A stretch of 64,000 nucleotides of DNA from Marinobacter guineae (GTDB taxonomy: Bacteria; Pseudomonadota; Gammaproteobacteria; Pseudomonadales; Oleiphilaceae). A program made the position numbers and the translations under genes. The notes under the pieces are model-generated. The model worked only from the letters and a program-made list of their open reading frames with translations. It searched no databases and was not told the origin of the DNA. Below, in pieces: positions 16,355 through 26,120 of the stretch. The stretch covers positions 124,001 to 188,000 of the forward strand of contig NZ_KZ319342.1 of NCBI RefSeq assembly GCF_002744735.1. Reading direction: 5' to 3'. Positions within the stretch are counted from its first letter, which is position 1; each line of letters begins with the position of its first letter.

Positions 16355-18250
16355 ATGGCATTTAATACAGGTTTGAGCGGCCTTCGTGCGGCATCGGTGG
16401 ATCTGGACGTCACCGGTAACAACATTGCAAACGCCAGCACCACTGGCTTCAAGGGCAGCAAGGCCCAGTTCGGTGATCTTTACGCCAGCGGCTTTCTGAG
16501 CGCCGGCACCAACCCGATCGGGGATGGTGTGCGGGTCCAGGATGTGAAGCAGTCTTTCGGCCAGGGCAACATCAGCTTCACCGACAACGGCCTGGATATG
16601 GCGATCAGCGGTGACGGCTTCTTCATCCTTAATAACGGCGGCGAGATTCGTTATTCCCGGGCCGGGCAGTTCGGTATCGATAAGGAAGGCTACGTTACCA
16701 ATAACCAGAACATGCGTGTTCAGGGCTACACGGCCGATGATGATGGCAACCTCTCGGGTATCCGCGGGGACCTGCAGATCCAGACGGATAACCTGGCACC
16801 GCGGCGTACCACGAACCTGGATACCGATCTCAACCTGGATTCCAGGCAGTCGGTGTTGGAAACCCGGGTGCGGGACATCGGGCCTTTGTCTGTGACCAGC
16901 ATTCAGGGCAACAGCTTTGATGTTCAATACACGGACGGCTCACCAGATCTGAATGTAGCCATTGATCCTGCCGCTACAGCACGGCAAGCTGCTACCACCA
17001 TCAGCGATGCCCCCGGGCTGAGCGCGTCGGCAACCACGACGGCAACGGCTAATGGAATCACTGACGCCTTTATTACCAGTGCCAACACCACCGGTAATTT
17101 TACTTTCAGTCTGAATATAAACAGTGCGCCATTGGCGCTGGACACCAACAACATCACGTCTCTGCAGGATCTTGTGGATTCAATCAACAACTCCAGCGAA
17201 ACCGCAATATCGGCTTCAGTTGTCGATGATGGAACGGGCACAGATGTTCTTCGTGTGATTCACAATCAGGGTGAAACTCTCGATTACTCATTCGGAGACG
17301 GCACAACGACAACCAATCCTGCCCCGGTGCTTGGCGAGGTGAACGTTACTGCAGACCGGGTTGTCGCCGCTATTGACGACCCGGCGGATGGAGCCTTCGA
17401 GACAGCTTTCAATGCCTCGCCGATCCGTATTACAAACGAATTCAACCCGCTCGATCAGCGAACCTACAACCACGCCACGTCGACCACGGTCTACGACAGC
17501 CTGGGCAATTCCCACGAGCTGACCCAATTCTTCGTGAAAAATCCCTCTCCGGGCAATGGTGTTGGCATCAGTGAGTGGTCCGTTTATGCCCAGATTGATG
17601 GCGAGATGGTTGGCGGTACAGACGTAACGCCTTATACAGCCCGCTTCGATCAGGATGGTGCCCTGCAGTCGGTAAACGGAGATCCCAACGGCGAAATCCT
17701 GATTGATGACTGGATTCCGAAGGACAGCGCCGGACAGCCGAACGGCGCCGACGGACCTCCCTCTGCGGGTGAGGTGGTAGTGACACCGATTCCTGAGCCG
17801 CCGACCACTTCGGCTTTTGTGATAAACCTGAGTGGCACAACCCAGTATGGCGCAGCCTTCGGGGTAAATGACCAGCAGCAGAACGGTTACACCACGGGCC
17901 GTTTGTCGGGCCTCGATGTGTCTGACCAGGGTGTGCTGTTCGCGAGGTACACCAACGGCCAGTCACAGGCCCTGGGCCAGGTCGCTCTGGCGGCGTTTAA
18001 CAACACCAACGGACTTTCGCCAGTGGGTGATACCTCCTGGGTTGAAACCTTTGAATCCGGTCAGCCAATCATTGGCGCTCCGGATACCGGCACCCTTGGC
18101 GCTATCAAGGCCAGTTCCCTGGAAGAGTCCAATGTGGATCTGTCTGCCGAGCTGGTGAATCTGATCATTGCGCAACGCAACTATCAGGCGAATGCCAAGA
18201 CCATTGAAACCTCCGATGCGGTCACCCAGACCATCATCAATCTCCGTTAA
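16355..18250 (+). CDS. flgE: Flagellar hook protein FlgE (long form)
   Basis: FlgE polymerises into the hook joining motor and filament. The N-terminal rod/hook signature NNIANASTTGFKGSKAQFGD and the C-terminal SNVDLSAELVNLIIAQRNYQ are typical. At 631 residues it is much longer than E. coli FlgE (about 400). The extra length lies in the exposed middle, and residues about 260-300 contain a stretch resembling the flagellin-hook IN motif (ITSLQDLVDSINNSSE). The DNA around 16960-17330 looks lower in GC than its flanks, suggesting a fast-changing or acquired surface domain. It ends just before the sigma-54 promoter of flgF. Confidence 0.95.
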   Translation: MAFNTGLSGLRAASVDLDVTGNNIANASTTGFKGSKAQFGDLYASGFLSAGTNPIGDGVRVQDVKQSFGQGNISFTDNGLDMAISGDGFFILNNGGEIRYSRAGQFGIDKEGYVTNNQNMRVQGYTADDDGNLSGIRGDLQIQTDNLAPRRTTNLDTDLNLDSRQSVLETRVRDIGPLSVTSIQGNSFDVQYTDGSPDLNVAIDPAATARQAATTISDAPGLSASATTTATANGITDAFITSANTTGNFTFSLNINSAPLALDTNNITSLQDLVDSINNSSETAISASVVDDGTGTDVLRVIHNQGETLDYSFGDGTTTTNPAPVLGEVNVTADRVVAAIDDPADGAFETAFNASPIRITNEFNPLDQRTYNHATSTTVYDSLGNSHELTQFFVKNPSPGNGVGISEWSVYAQIDGEMVGGTDVTPYTARFDQDGALQSVNGDPNGEILIDDWIPKDSAGQPNGADGPPSAGEVVVTPIPEPPTTSAFVINLSGTTQYGAAFGVNDQQQNGYTTGRLSGLDVSDQGVLFARYTNGQSQALGQVALAAFNNTNGLSPVGDTSWVETFESGQPIIGAPDTGTLGAIKASSLEESNVDLSAELVNLIIAQRNYQANAKTIETSDAVTQTIINLR

Positions 18251-18269
18251 TTTCGCGAGCTAGCGAATA

Positions 18270-18285
18270 TGGCATGACTCCTGCA
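18270..18285 (+). promoter_or_regulatory. Sigma-54 (-24/-12) promoter of flgF
   Basis: TGGCATG-ACTC-CTGCA has GG and GC ten bases apart and differs from the sigma-54 consensus at only two informative positions. It lies between flgE and flgF, about 45 bases before the flgF ATG, and would start a separate flgFGHIJKL transcript, as known in polar-flagellated Pseudomonas and Vibrio. Confidence 0.65.
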
Positions 18286-18327
18286 GGAAGACTGGAAACA
18301 GTCAAAATTCCGGCAGGAGTTTTCCCC

Positions 18328-19080
18328 ATGGACAAAGCCCTCTACATCGGTATGTCTGGCGCCAAGCAGAATATGCTGGCCCAGCGTGCCCATGCCAACA
18401 ACCTGGCGAACGTTGCCACCACTGGCTTCAAAAAGGATTTCGCCCAGGCCCGCAGCATGCCTGTACTCGGGGGACACCATCCCACCCGCGCTTACGCCAT
18501 GACAGAACGGCCCGGTACGGACCAGTCTGCCGGGGCGCTTATGGAAACCGGCCGCAAACTGGATGTGGCCATTGAGGGTGAAGGGTGGCTTGCCATCCAG
18601 AACGAACAGGGCAAAGAGGTGTTTACCCGCAGCGGCAGTCTTCAGGTGGATGTGAATGGCCTGGTCCGGTCGGCAGGTGGCGACCTTGTGCTCGGCAACG
18701 GCGGACCGGTTGCGCTTCCCCCTTTTGACAATGTCCAGATTGGCGCTGATGGCACCATCTCCATCATCCCGGTTGGTGGCCCGCCAGATCAGCTGGTCGA
18801 GGTGGATCGCCTGAAACTGGTTAATCCGCCGGCGGACGCGCTGGAAAAAGGCCTTGATGGAAACATGCAGCGTAAACCGGACCAGGCTCTTGATGGCCCT
18901 GAGCCTCCGGACGCCAACCTGCGAGTTGCCTCGGGCTTTCTTGAAAGCTCCAACGTGAACGCGGTGGAAGAGATGATCTCCAACCTGCAGCTTTCCCGGC
19001 AATACGAAATGCAGGTGAAGGTGATGACGACCGCCAACGAGAATTCCGAAGCAACGGCACGGCTGTTGCAGAACCTTTAG
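18328..19080 (+). CDS. flgF: Flagellar basal-body rod protein FlgF
   Basis: FlgF is a proximal rod subunit of 250 residues. It starts MDKALYIGMSGAKQNMLAQ and has the ANNLANVATTGFKKDF signature and a C-terminal SSNVNAVEEMISNLQLSRQYE block. The open frame begins at 18274, but the ATG at 18328 is preceded by AGGAG and matches family starts. It is the first gene after the second sigma-54 promoter in the cluster. Confidence 0.95.
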   Translation: MDKALYIGMSGAKQNMLAQRAHANNLANVATTGFKKDFAQARSMPVLGGHHPTRAYAMTERPGTDQSAGALMETGRKLDVAIEGEGWLAIQNEQGKEVFTRSGSLQVDVNGLVRSAGGDLVLGNGGPVALPPFDNVQIGADGTISIIPVGGPPDQLVEVDRLKLVNPPADALEKGLDGNMQRKPDQALDGPEPPDANLRVASGFLESSNVNAVEEMISNLQLSRQYEMQVKVMTTANENSEATARLLQNL

Positions 19081-19161
19081 TAACGACTGAACACAATGGC
19101 CTGGCGGGCCTGAAGCGGCAAAAACCGGCCGCCTGATTGCCCCCGGCAAGGAGAAAGCAAG

Positions 19162-19950
19162 ATGCATCCAGCACTTTGGGTCAGCAAAACCGGCTTGAGC
19201 GCACAGGACACCAACATGTCCACCATCTCCAACAACCTGGCGAACGTGAACACTGTCGGGTTCAAGCGGGACCGTGCGGTCTTTCAGGATCTTCTGTATC
19301 AGATCAACCGGCAGCCCGGTGGCCTGACTACCCAGAATTCCGAACTGCCGTCTGGCCTGCAGCTGGGTACAGGTGTCCGGGTTGTGGGTACCGCCAAGCA
19401 GTTCTCCCAGGGCAATCTGCAGATCACCGAACAGCCGCTGGATATGGCCGTGAATGGCCGGGGATTTTTTCAGGTGCAGCTTCCGGATGGCCAGGTTGCC
19501 TATACCCGTGATGGCCAGTTCCAGCTGAACGCTGACGGCGACATGGTGAATCCCGACGGTTACCCCCTGGAGCCAGCCATCAACATACCCGAGAACGCTA
19601 CCACGGTAACGATCGGAAAGGATGGGACGGTCACGGCGGTAACCGATGACCAGGCCGCGCCTGTGAACCTCGGCCAGATAACGCTGGCGGATTTTATTAA
19701 CCCCCAGGGCCTGCAGGCCATAGGTAACAACCTGTTCAAGGCCACCAATGCCAGCGGTGACCCCGCCGAAGGTGAAGCAGGGCTGGCAGGGCTTGGCAGC
19801 ATCGAACAGGGCTCTGTAGAGGCCTCCAACGTGGAAGTGGTTGAAGAGCTGGTGAACATGATTACCACCCAGCGCGCCTACGAAATGAATTCGAAGGTGG
19901 TTTCGACGACAGACCAGATGCTGCAGTTCATTACCAACAATATTGGCTAA
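19162..19950 (+). CDS. flgG: Flagellar basal-body distal rod protein FlgG
   Basis: FlgG makes the distal rod. The protein has 262 residues, the usual length, with NMSTISNNLANVNTVGFKRD near the N terminus and SNVEVVEELVNMITTQRAYE near the C terminus. The start is MHPALWVSKTGL, preceded by AAGGAG. It follows flgF after 81 bases and precedes flgH. Confidence 0.96.
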   Translation: MHPALWVSKTGLSAQDTNMSTISNNLANVNTVGFKRDRAVFQDLLYQINRQPGGLTTQNSELPSGLQLGTGVRVVGTAKQFSQGNLQITEQPLDMAVNGRGFFQVQLPDGQVAYTRDGQFQLNADGDMVNPDGYPLEPAINIPENATTVTIGKDGTVTAVTDDQAAPVNLGQITLADFINPQGLQAIGNNLFKATNASGDPAEGEAGLAGLGSIEQGSVEASNVEVVEELVNMITTQRAYEMNSKVVSTTDQMLQFITNNIG

Positions 19951-19969
19951 CGTCGCCAGAGGTGAAGTC

Positions 19970-20671
19970 ATGAACCTGATGACATCCAGCCGGAAAATGC
20001 CGGGCGTCAACACCCTGGTGATGGTCGTTGTACTGATCGTGCTGCAGGGCTGCACCGCCATGAGTCGGCCCCGGGCAATGCCGGATGATCCCGATTATGC
20101 GCCGGTGCGCCCTCAGGCCATGATGCAGAGAGATGCGGAGTCTGGCTCCATCTACCAGGTTTCCCGAAACTATAACTTCTATGGCGACACCGTAGCACTG
20201 AACGTCGGTGATGTTCTGACGGTAAGCCTTCAGGAGTCTACCCGGGCCAGCAAGAACGCCGAAACCAGCATCTCCAAGAACAATGAGATCACGCTTCCGG
20301 AGCCGACAGTGCTGGGCAAGAGTAATTTCGGCATTGCCACCTCCCTGAACCAGGAGCGTGACTTTGAAGGGCAGGCCGAGGCAGACCAGAGCAACAGTCT
20401 CGCCGGCAGCATTACTGTGACCGTCATCGAAGTCTTACCCAATGGCGTGCTCCGGATTCGTGGAGAGAAGTGGTTGTCGCTGACCAATGGTGATGAATAC
20501 ATCCGCCTGACTGGATTGGTGCGCCCGGAAGATATCCAGCCGGACAACACCGTGGCATCCAACCGTATTGCCGATGCCCGGTTCGCCTATGGTGGCACCG
20601 GCGATTTTGACCAGGCTAACCAGATGGGCTGGCTGGCCCGCTTCTTCAACAGTGAGTGGTGGCCGCTATGA
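19970..20671 (+). CDS. flgH: Flagellar L-ring lipoprotein FlgH
   Basis: FlgH forms the L-ring bushing in the outer membrane. The 233-residue protein has a signal peptide ending in LQGC, with cysteine 28 as the lipid site. The mature part contains the conserved VGDVLTVSLQEST and the C-terminal DARFAYGGTGDFDQANQMGW. An upstream in-frame TTG at 19943 is rejected because the ATG at 19970 follows GAGGTGAAG. Its stop overlaps the flgI ATG. Confidence 0.95.
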   Translation: MNLMTSSRKMPGVNTLVMVVVLIVLQGCTAMSRPRAMPDDPDYAPVRPQAMMQRDAESGSIYQVSRNYNFYGDTVALNVGDVLTVSLQESTRASKNAETSISKNNEITLPEPTVLGKSNFGIATSLNQERDFEGQAEADQSNSLAGSITVTVIEVLPNGVLRIRGEKWLSLTNGDEYIRLTGLVRPEDIQPDNTVASNRIADARFAYGGTGDFDQANQMGWLARFFNSEWWPL

Positions 20672-21765
20672 GTCTTCGCCGGATGTTCGCCTGGGTACTG
20701 GTACTGGCAATGGTCGCCGGGCCGGTTATGGCAGATCGCCTGAAGGACCTCGCCCGGATCAAGGGTGTTCGTAATAACCAGCTGGTGGGCTACGGCCTGG
20801 TGGTTGGCCTGGACGGGACCGGAGACAAGGCGCCGTTCACCAATCAGACCTTTCGCAACATGATGAACCAGTTCGGCGTAACCCTGCCTGAAGGCGTTAA
20901 TCCGAATCTTGCCAATGTCGCCGCGGTAACCGTTACCGCCACACTTCCGCCATTCGCCAAGGCAGGACAGGAAATCGATATCACTGTTTCCTCTATCGGC
21001 AACGCAGACAGTCTTCGCGGCGGTATGTTGCTGATGACACCCCTGAAAGGCGCAGATGGCCAGGTTTATGGCATGGCCCAGGGCAGCCTTGTGGTCGGTG
21101 GGTTTGGTGCCCAGGGGCAGGATGGCTCAAGAATTACCGTAAACGTTCCCAGCGTTGGGCGGATTCCAAACGGCGCCACCATCGAGCGGGAAATATCGTC
21201 GCCGTTTAATCGCGGGGACACCATTACCTTTCACCTCCTGAGACCGGATTTCACGACCGCCCGCCGGGTGGTTGAAGCCGTAAATGGACGGTTGGGTCCC
21301 GATATGGCCTATGCCCATGATGCAACGTCGGTTTCCGTGCGTGCACCACGGGATCCCTCGCAGCGGGTCAGTTTCCTCTCGATTCTTGAAAACATCGAGA
21401 TCGACCCTGCCGAGGCCTCGGCCAAAGTGGTCATCAACAGCCGGACCGGAACCATTGTGGTTGGCCAGAATGTTCGGGTCAGCCCCGCCGCTGTCACCCA
21501 CGGAAATCTCACGGTGACTATTCAGGAGAATCCTCAAGTAGAGCAGCCGAACCCGTTTGCAGCTGGCGATACCGCAATTGAACCGGATTCCCAGATTGCG
21601 ATTACCGAAGAGCCGGCCCGTATGTTCAAGTTTGGTCCGGCGGTCACCCTGAACGAGATTGTTCAGGCGGTGAACCAGGTGGGTGCCGCTCCAGGGGACG
21701 TTATGGCGGTCCTTGAAGCTCTTAAACAGGCCGGTGCGCTGCGTGCCGAGCTGATTGTTATCTAG
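20668..21765 (+). CDS. flgI: Flagellar P-ring protein FlgI
   Basis: FlgI builds the periplasmic P-ring around the rod. The 365-residue precursor has a cleavable signal peptide ending VMA before DRLKDL, and the signature NQLVGYGLVVGLDGTGDK follows at about residues 38-55. The C terminus KQAGALRAELIVI is typical. The ATG at 20668 overlaps the flgH stop as ATGA; a GTG at 20656 is less likely. Confidence 0.96.
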   Translation: MSLRRMFAWVLVLAMVAGPVMADRLKDLARIKGVRNNQLVGYGLVVGLDGTGDKAPFTNQTFRNMMNQFGVTLPEGVNPNLANVAAVTVTATLPPFAKAGQEIDITVSSIGNADSLRGGMLLMTPLKGADGQVYGMAQGSLVVGGFGAQGQDGSRITVNVPSVGRIPNGATIEREISSPFNRGDTITFHLLRPDFTTARRVVEAVNGRLGPDMAYAHDATSVSVRAPRDPSQRVSFLSILENIEIDPAEASAKVVINSRTGTIVVGQNVRVSPAAVTHGNLTVTIQENPQVEQPNPFAAGDTAIEPDSQIAITEEPARMFKFGPAVTLNEIVQAVNQVGAAPGDVMAVLEALKQAGALRAELIVI

Positions 21766-21770
21766 GTGGC

Positions 21771-22760
21771 ATGATGCAGGACTATTCGCTTCAGCAGGCC
21801 CGGGTATACACCGATTTCAGCGGCCTGAACGCCCTGAAAACGCAGGCCCGAACCGACAAAAGGGCGGCGCTGGAAGAAGTTGCACGACAGTTCGAGAGCC
21901 TGTTCCTCTCTGAGATGCTGAAGTCCATGCGCAAGGCCGGGGACGTGCTTTCCGAAGGCAATTATCTGAAGAGCAATCAGTCCGATCTGTACCGGGACAT
22001 GTTCGATAACCAGATGAGTCTGACCATGGCTGGTGGCAAGGGAACCGGTCTCGCTGAGGCGCTGGTCCGGCAGCTGAGCCGACAAATTCCAGGTACGGAC
22101 AGTGAAGGCGACAAGCTTGCTGGTCACAAGGCTTCTCTGGCGGATTATGACCGGAGTTTGCCGGCGCTTTCGGCAAGCTTGCCGGAGCAGGTTCAGAAAG
22201 TCGCTGCGGTGGCACAAGAATCTGTCGCGGCGCCGGAACGAAACGCGTCCGAATTGCCAGACCGGTTCGAATCGCCGGAGCATTTCGTGAGTGCCTTGCT
22301 TCCGGTCGCTGAGCGAATCAGCCGGGACTCCGGCATAGACCCGAAACTGATGGTGGCCCAGGCGGCCCTGGAGACGGGTTGGGGCCGGCATATGATTCGG
22401 GGTGAGCAGGGCGAGCCAAGCTTTAACCTCTTTGGTATCAAGGCGGATAGCCGGTGGCACGGCGACGCCGTGTCCATCACCACCACAGAATACCGCGAGG
22501 GTCTGCCCATGAAAGAACAGGCCAGTTTCCGGGCGTACCGGGATTATGAATCCAGCTTCCGGGATTACGTCTCGTTTCTGGAATCAAACCCTCGTTACCG
22601 GGAGGTGTTGTCGCTGGCAGATCAGCCTGAGGTGTTTGCAGAAAAACTTCAGGAGGCTGGTTACGCAACGGATCCGGAGTACGGCAGCAAGATACGGCAG
22701 ATCATGAACCGTGATTCACTGATGACGCTGTCCCTGGGCAGTGACGGGATGAAGGAGTAA
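21771..22760 (+). CDS. flgJ: Flagellar rod assembly protein / muramidase FlgJ
   Basis: FlgJ of 329 residues has two parts. The N-terminal rod-capping domain includes RQFESLFLSEMLKSMRKAGD (about 40-59). The C-terminal glucosaminidase-type domain from about 165 cuts peptidoglycan so the rod can pass; its catalytic glutamate is in AALETGWGRHMI. Fusion of both domains is the usual gammaproteobacterial form. It starts six bases after flgI and ends six before flgK. Confidence 0.94.
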   Translation: MMQDYSLQQARVYTDFSGLNALKTQARTDKRAALEEVARQFESLFLSEMLKSMRKAGDVLSEGNYLKSNQSDLYRDMFDNQMSLTMAGGKGTGLAEALVRQLSRQIPGTDSEGDKLAGHKASLADYDRSLPALSASLPEQVQKVAAVAQESVAAPERNASELPDRFESPEHFVSALLPVAERISRDSGIDPKLMVAQAALETGWGRHMIRGEQGEPSFNLFGIKADSRWHGDAVSITTTEYREGLPMKEQASFRAYRDYESSFRDYVSFLESNPRYREVLSLADQPEVFAEKLQEAGYATDPEYGSKIRQIMNRDSLMTLSLGSDGMKE

Positions 22761-22765
22761 ACGTT

Positions 22766-24796
22766 ATGGCAGGACTGATAGGTATTGGTCTGACCGGCAT
22801 CCTGAGTCATCAGGCGGCGCTGAACACGACTGGCAATAACATCACCAACGCCAACACGCCCGGTTATAGCCGCCAGGAAGTCCTGTTTGAAACCCAGGAA
22901 GGCCAGCGGACCGGCGCAGGAACCATTGGCAGTGGCGTGAATGTTACCGATATCCGCCGTCTTGCTAACGAGTACCTGGTACAGCAGGTTCGGGAAGATA
23001 GCACGCTCTATGGTGAGCAGGCCGCTCTCAATTCTGAGCTGTCCCGGCTTGATAATCTGCTTGGCGGTGAGACAACCGGCCTGAGCACCGCGCTGAACAA
23101 CTTTTTTGCCAGCCTGCAGAACGCCGCTGAGGACCCCACCTCATTGCCCCAGCGTCAGTTGGTTCTGAGCGAGGCCCAGCAGATTGTTAACCGGTTCCAG
23201 GCTTTGAGCCAGGAGTTTATCCAGCAGAGGGAATCCATAAAGACCCAGATGCAGCAGGGCGTGAAAGATGCAAACACGCTTGTCAAAAGCATCGCTGAGC
23301 TGAATCTCGCAATATCTGAATCCCCGGGAATCGCTCAGGGCCAGATGCCCAACGAGCTGCTGGACAAGCGCGACGAAAAACTGCGCCAGCTTTCTGAATT
23401 GGTGAGTATCAAAGTGACGCCCACGGACGGCAGTCAGGTCAATGTGTCGCTCTCCAATGGTCTGTCTCTGGTGGTTGGCAGTAACGCGGCAACTTTTGGA
23501 ACCCGTGAAAATGCAGAGGACCCCACACGCCTCGAATTCACTCTGAGCAATGGCGGCCGGACCCTTAACATCGATGAGCAGATTACCGGGGGCAAACTCG
23601 GCGGCCTGCTGCGGTTCGATAACGAAGGACTCAAGCCGGCATTTGATGAGCTGGGCCGGATTGCGATCGCGTTGTCAGACACCATGAACCACCAGCATGA
23701 AATTGGCATGGATCTGGAGGGTGATCTTGGCGGGCTGTTCTTCACCGATATCAATTCAGTCGAGGCGCAGCGAAGCCGGGTGGTGGCGAACGGAAACAAT
23801 TCTTTGTCCAGTAATGGTCAGTTGGCGGTGGAAATTACCGACAGCTCGGCGCTGGCAGCAGGCAGCTGGACCTTGCAGTTCAGTGGTGACGGGCGCAGCT
23901 ACGAGTTGATTGACCAGAGGACCGGGGATACGGTTAACCAGGGCCGTTTGCCGGACCCGGTGCAATCTGAAATCAGTATGCCCGGGTTCAATATCCGTGT
24001 AGAGGGTGGATCCTTCAATGCCGGTGACAAGTATCTGATTCAGCCCAGCAGAAACGCGGCGGAGAGTATTGGCCTTGTCGTTAACCGGGAGGAGGACCTG
24101 GCCTTTGCCAGCCCGATCCGGGCAACGACAGGTGAAAATAACATCGGCACGGGCAAGATTGATCAGGGCACGATGCTGAATGTCAGAAACCCGTTCACCA
24201 ATTCTTTGCTGCCGGCTTTTCAGTCATCCGGACAGCTGGCAAACGGGCCGATTACCGTAACCTTTGACGACCCTGGAACGGGCCTGGTTTATACCGTTGA
24301 GGACGTCAACGGTAATCCCATTGGTCCGGCAGATCGTCCTTATACCCCGGGTATTGCCAACGAATTATTCAATCCCGATCCTGCCAGTGGCGCGGAATAC
24401 CAGGGCTTCCAGTTCCGGATTACCGGCCAGCCAGCGTCGGGCGACAGTTTTGAGATTGACTACAACTCCAACGGTGTTTCAGACAACCGGAATGCCGAGC
24501 TGCTCGCCGCGTTGGGCACGGCTAATACCCTTAACGGCGGCAGCCAGAACTTCGCGGAAGGCTACGCTGGCGTGGTTGAGGATATCGGCGTGAAAACCCG
24601 GCAGAGCCAGCTGGACGTGGATGCCGGCAAAACCCTGCTGGAGCAGTCAACCAACCAGCGTGAATCGGTGTCCGGTGTGAACCTCGACGAGGAGGCCGGC
24701 CGGCTGATTCAGTACCAGGCCGCTTACAACGCTTCTGCGCAAGTGATGTCGGTTGCCCAGGACTTGTTCAATACACTGTTACAGAGTTTCCGGTAA
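22766..24796 (+). CDS. flgK: Flagellar hook-filament junction protein FlgK
   Basis: FlgK (HAP1) links hook and filament. The 676-residue protein begins with an axial-protein signature (NTTGNNITNANTPGYSRQEV, residues about 20-39) and ends with the conserved GVNLDEEAGRLIQYQAAYNA block and a terminal coiled coil. It is longer than E. coli FlgK (about 547), with the additional part in the exposed middle. It lies between flgJ and flgL. Confidence 0.95.
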   Translation: MAGLIGIGLTGILSHQAALNTTGNNITNANTPGYSRQEVLFETQEGQRTGAGTIGSGVNVTDIRRLANEYLVQQVREDSTLYGEQAALNSELSRLDNLLGGETTGLSTALNNFFASLQNAAEDPTSLPQRQLVLSEAQQIVNRFQALSQEFIQQRESIKTQMQQGVKDANTLVKSIAELNLAISESPGIAQGQMPNELLDKRDEKLRQLSELVSIKVTPTDGSQVNVSLSNGLSLVVGSNAATFGTRENAEDPTRLEFTLSNGGRTLNIDEQITGGKLGGLLRFDNEGLKPAFDELGRIAIALSDTMNHQHEIGMDLEGDLGGLFFTDINSVEAQRSRVVANGNNSLSSNGQLAVEITDSSALAAGSWTLQFSGDGRSYELIDQRTGDTVNQGRLPDPVQSEISMPGFNIRVEGGSFNAGDKYLIQPSRNAAESIGLVVNREEDLAFASPIRATTGENNIGTGKIDQGTMLNVRNPFTNSLLPAFQSSGQLANGPITVTFDDPGTGLVYTVEDVNGNPIGPADRPYTPGIANELFNPDPASGAEYQGFQFRITGQPASGDSFEIDYNSNGVSDNRNAELLAALGTANTLNGGSQNFAEGYAGVVEDIGVKTRQSQLDVDAGKTLLEQSTNQRESVSGVNLDEEAGRLIQYQAAYNASAQVMSVAQDLFNTLLQSFR

Positions 24797-24814
24797 CGGT
24801 TGAGGTGATGTGAC

Positions 24815-26038
24815 ATGATCAGAATTTCATCACAACAGATTTTTTCCGGCGGCATCAACCGCCTTCAGGAACTTAATACCAACCTGAACAACACCCAGCA
24901 GCAGATCTCTACTGGCAAACGGGTGAACAAGCCCTCGGATGATCCGGTGGCTGCGGCCCGGATTCTTAAACTGGATCAGGAGCTGTCCCGGGTTGAGACC
25001 TATCAGCGCAATGTCGACCTGGCAGATAACCGTCTGAAGCAGGAAGAGAGTGCGCTGGCCAGCTCTATTGACGTGATCCAGCGAATCCGGGAACTGACGG
25101 TTCAGGCCGGCAATGGTTCTTTGTCAGCCAACGACCGCCGGTCCATTTCCTCGGAACTGGAGGAACGTCTGGGGCAGTTGGCGAATATTGCCAATACCCG
25201 TGACGCCTCCGGCGAGTATATTTTCAGCGGCTTTCAGGGATCGGTGCAGGCGTTTAAACAGGAGCCTGACGGAAGTTGGACGTACCAGGGCGATGAGGGC
25301 CAGCGGGTTCTGGAAATTGATGATGGCGTTACGGTTCCGATCAGCGATAACGGCAAGGACATTTTTGTGAAGGTGCCAGCGGCGGTTACGGGTGAGCACT
25401 CAAACGTGGTGACGGCCAACGCCGGTATTTCCGGTGTGAAAGTTGTCAGTGAAGCGGACCTGTCAGCGGCATACTCAGGGGGCTTCCCTGATGATATTTC
25501 GATTCAGATTGATGCGGGCGGTAATATCATTGCAACCGATAGTCAGGGCGGTAATCCGCCCGTTGTCCCAAGTACCTATCAGAGCGGCGAACCGTTTGTT
25601 GTTGCTGGTGTAGAAGCAACCATCACCGACGCGGCGCCGGGTGCCGGTGATATCTTCACCCTGAAGGTCAATGAGAAACAGTCGGTATTCGGTACTATCG
25701 AAAACCTGATCTCCGGCCTTAACAGCATCGACAAGACCAGTCCGGACGGCCAGGCCGCCTACGACGACCTGGTCGCCAATTCCCTGACCAACCTCGACAA
25801 CGCCCAGGAAAGCATCATCCTCAAGCAGACGGAACTGGGCGGGCGGATGAACGCGGTGGAGTCCACCAAAACGTTCCTTGAGGATTCTTCTGTCTATAGC
25901 AATGAAATCCGCTCCCAGTTGCAGGACGTGGATTACGCTGAGGCGATCAGTAATCTGAGCTTCCAGAGCTTTGTGCTCCAGGCAGCCCAGCAGTCATTTG
26001 CGCAGGTTTCGCAGTTGTCCCTGTTCGATCGGTTGTAA
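24815..26038 (+). CDS. flgL: Flagellar hook-filament junction protein FlgL
   Basis: FlgL (HAP3) is the second junction protein. The 407-residue sequence has a flagellin-like N terminus (QQQISTGKRVNKPSDDPVAA near 29-48) and C terminus (YAEAISNLSFQSFVLQAAQQ). GAGGTGATG precedes the ATG. It is the last gene of the flg set; no flagellin gene follows here. Confidence 0.95.
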   Translation: MIRISSQQIFSGGINRLQELNTNLNNTQQQISTGKRVNKPSDDPVAAARILKLDQELSRVETYQRNVDLADNRLKQEESALASSIDVIQRIRELTVQAGNGSLSANDRRSISSELEERLGQLANIANTRDASGEYIFSGFQGSVQAFKQEPDGSWTYQGDEGQRVLEIDDGVTVPISDNGKDIFVKVPAAVTGEHSNVVTANAGISGVKVVSEADLSAAYSGGFPDDISIQIDAGGNIIATDSQGGNPPVVPSTYQSGEPFVVAGVEATITDAAPGAGDIFTLKVNEKQSVFGTIENLISGLNSIDKTSPDGQAAYDDLVANSLTNLDNAQESIILKQTELGGRMNAVESTKTFLEDSSVYSNEIRSQLQDVDYAEAISNLSFQSFVLQAAQQSFAQVSQLSLFDRL

Positions 26039-26075
26039 ATATATGAAGCTACGGGCAGATCTGTCCGCTGGCTTA

Positions 26076-26103
26076 TTGCTTTCGCGATTAAGCTCAGTAT
26101 AAT
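26076..26103 (+). promoter_or_regulatory. Promoter of tRNA-Leu
   Basis: A perfect -10 TATAAT at 26098-26103 lies 17 bases before the tRNA 5' end, with a weak -35 (TTGCTT at 26076-26081, 16-base spacer). Transcription probably begins near 26110 and may continue into queA. Confidence 0.6.
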
Positions 26104-26120
26104 CCCCAACACTCTCCGAT

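Noticed and set aside
15344..16927. Reverse-strand open frame of 527 codons across flgC, flgD and flgE
   Set aside because: It crosses three real genes and their gaps and has no plausible start signal or family pattern.
18247..20061. Reverse-strand open frame of about 600 codons opposite flgF and flgG
   Set aside because: Both flgF and flgG are certain on the forward strand with good ribosome-binding sites. The antisense frame is an effect of codon bias.
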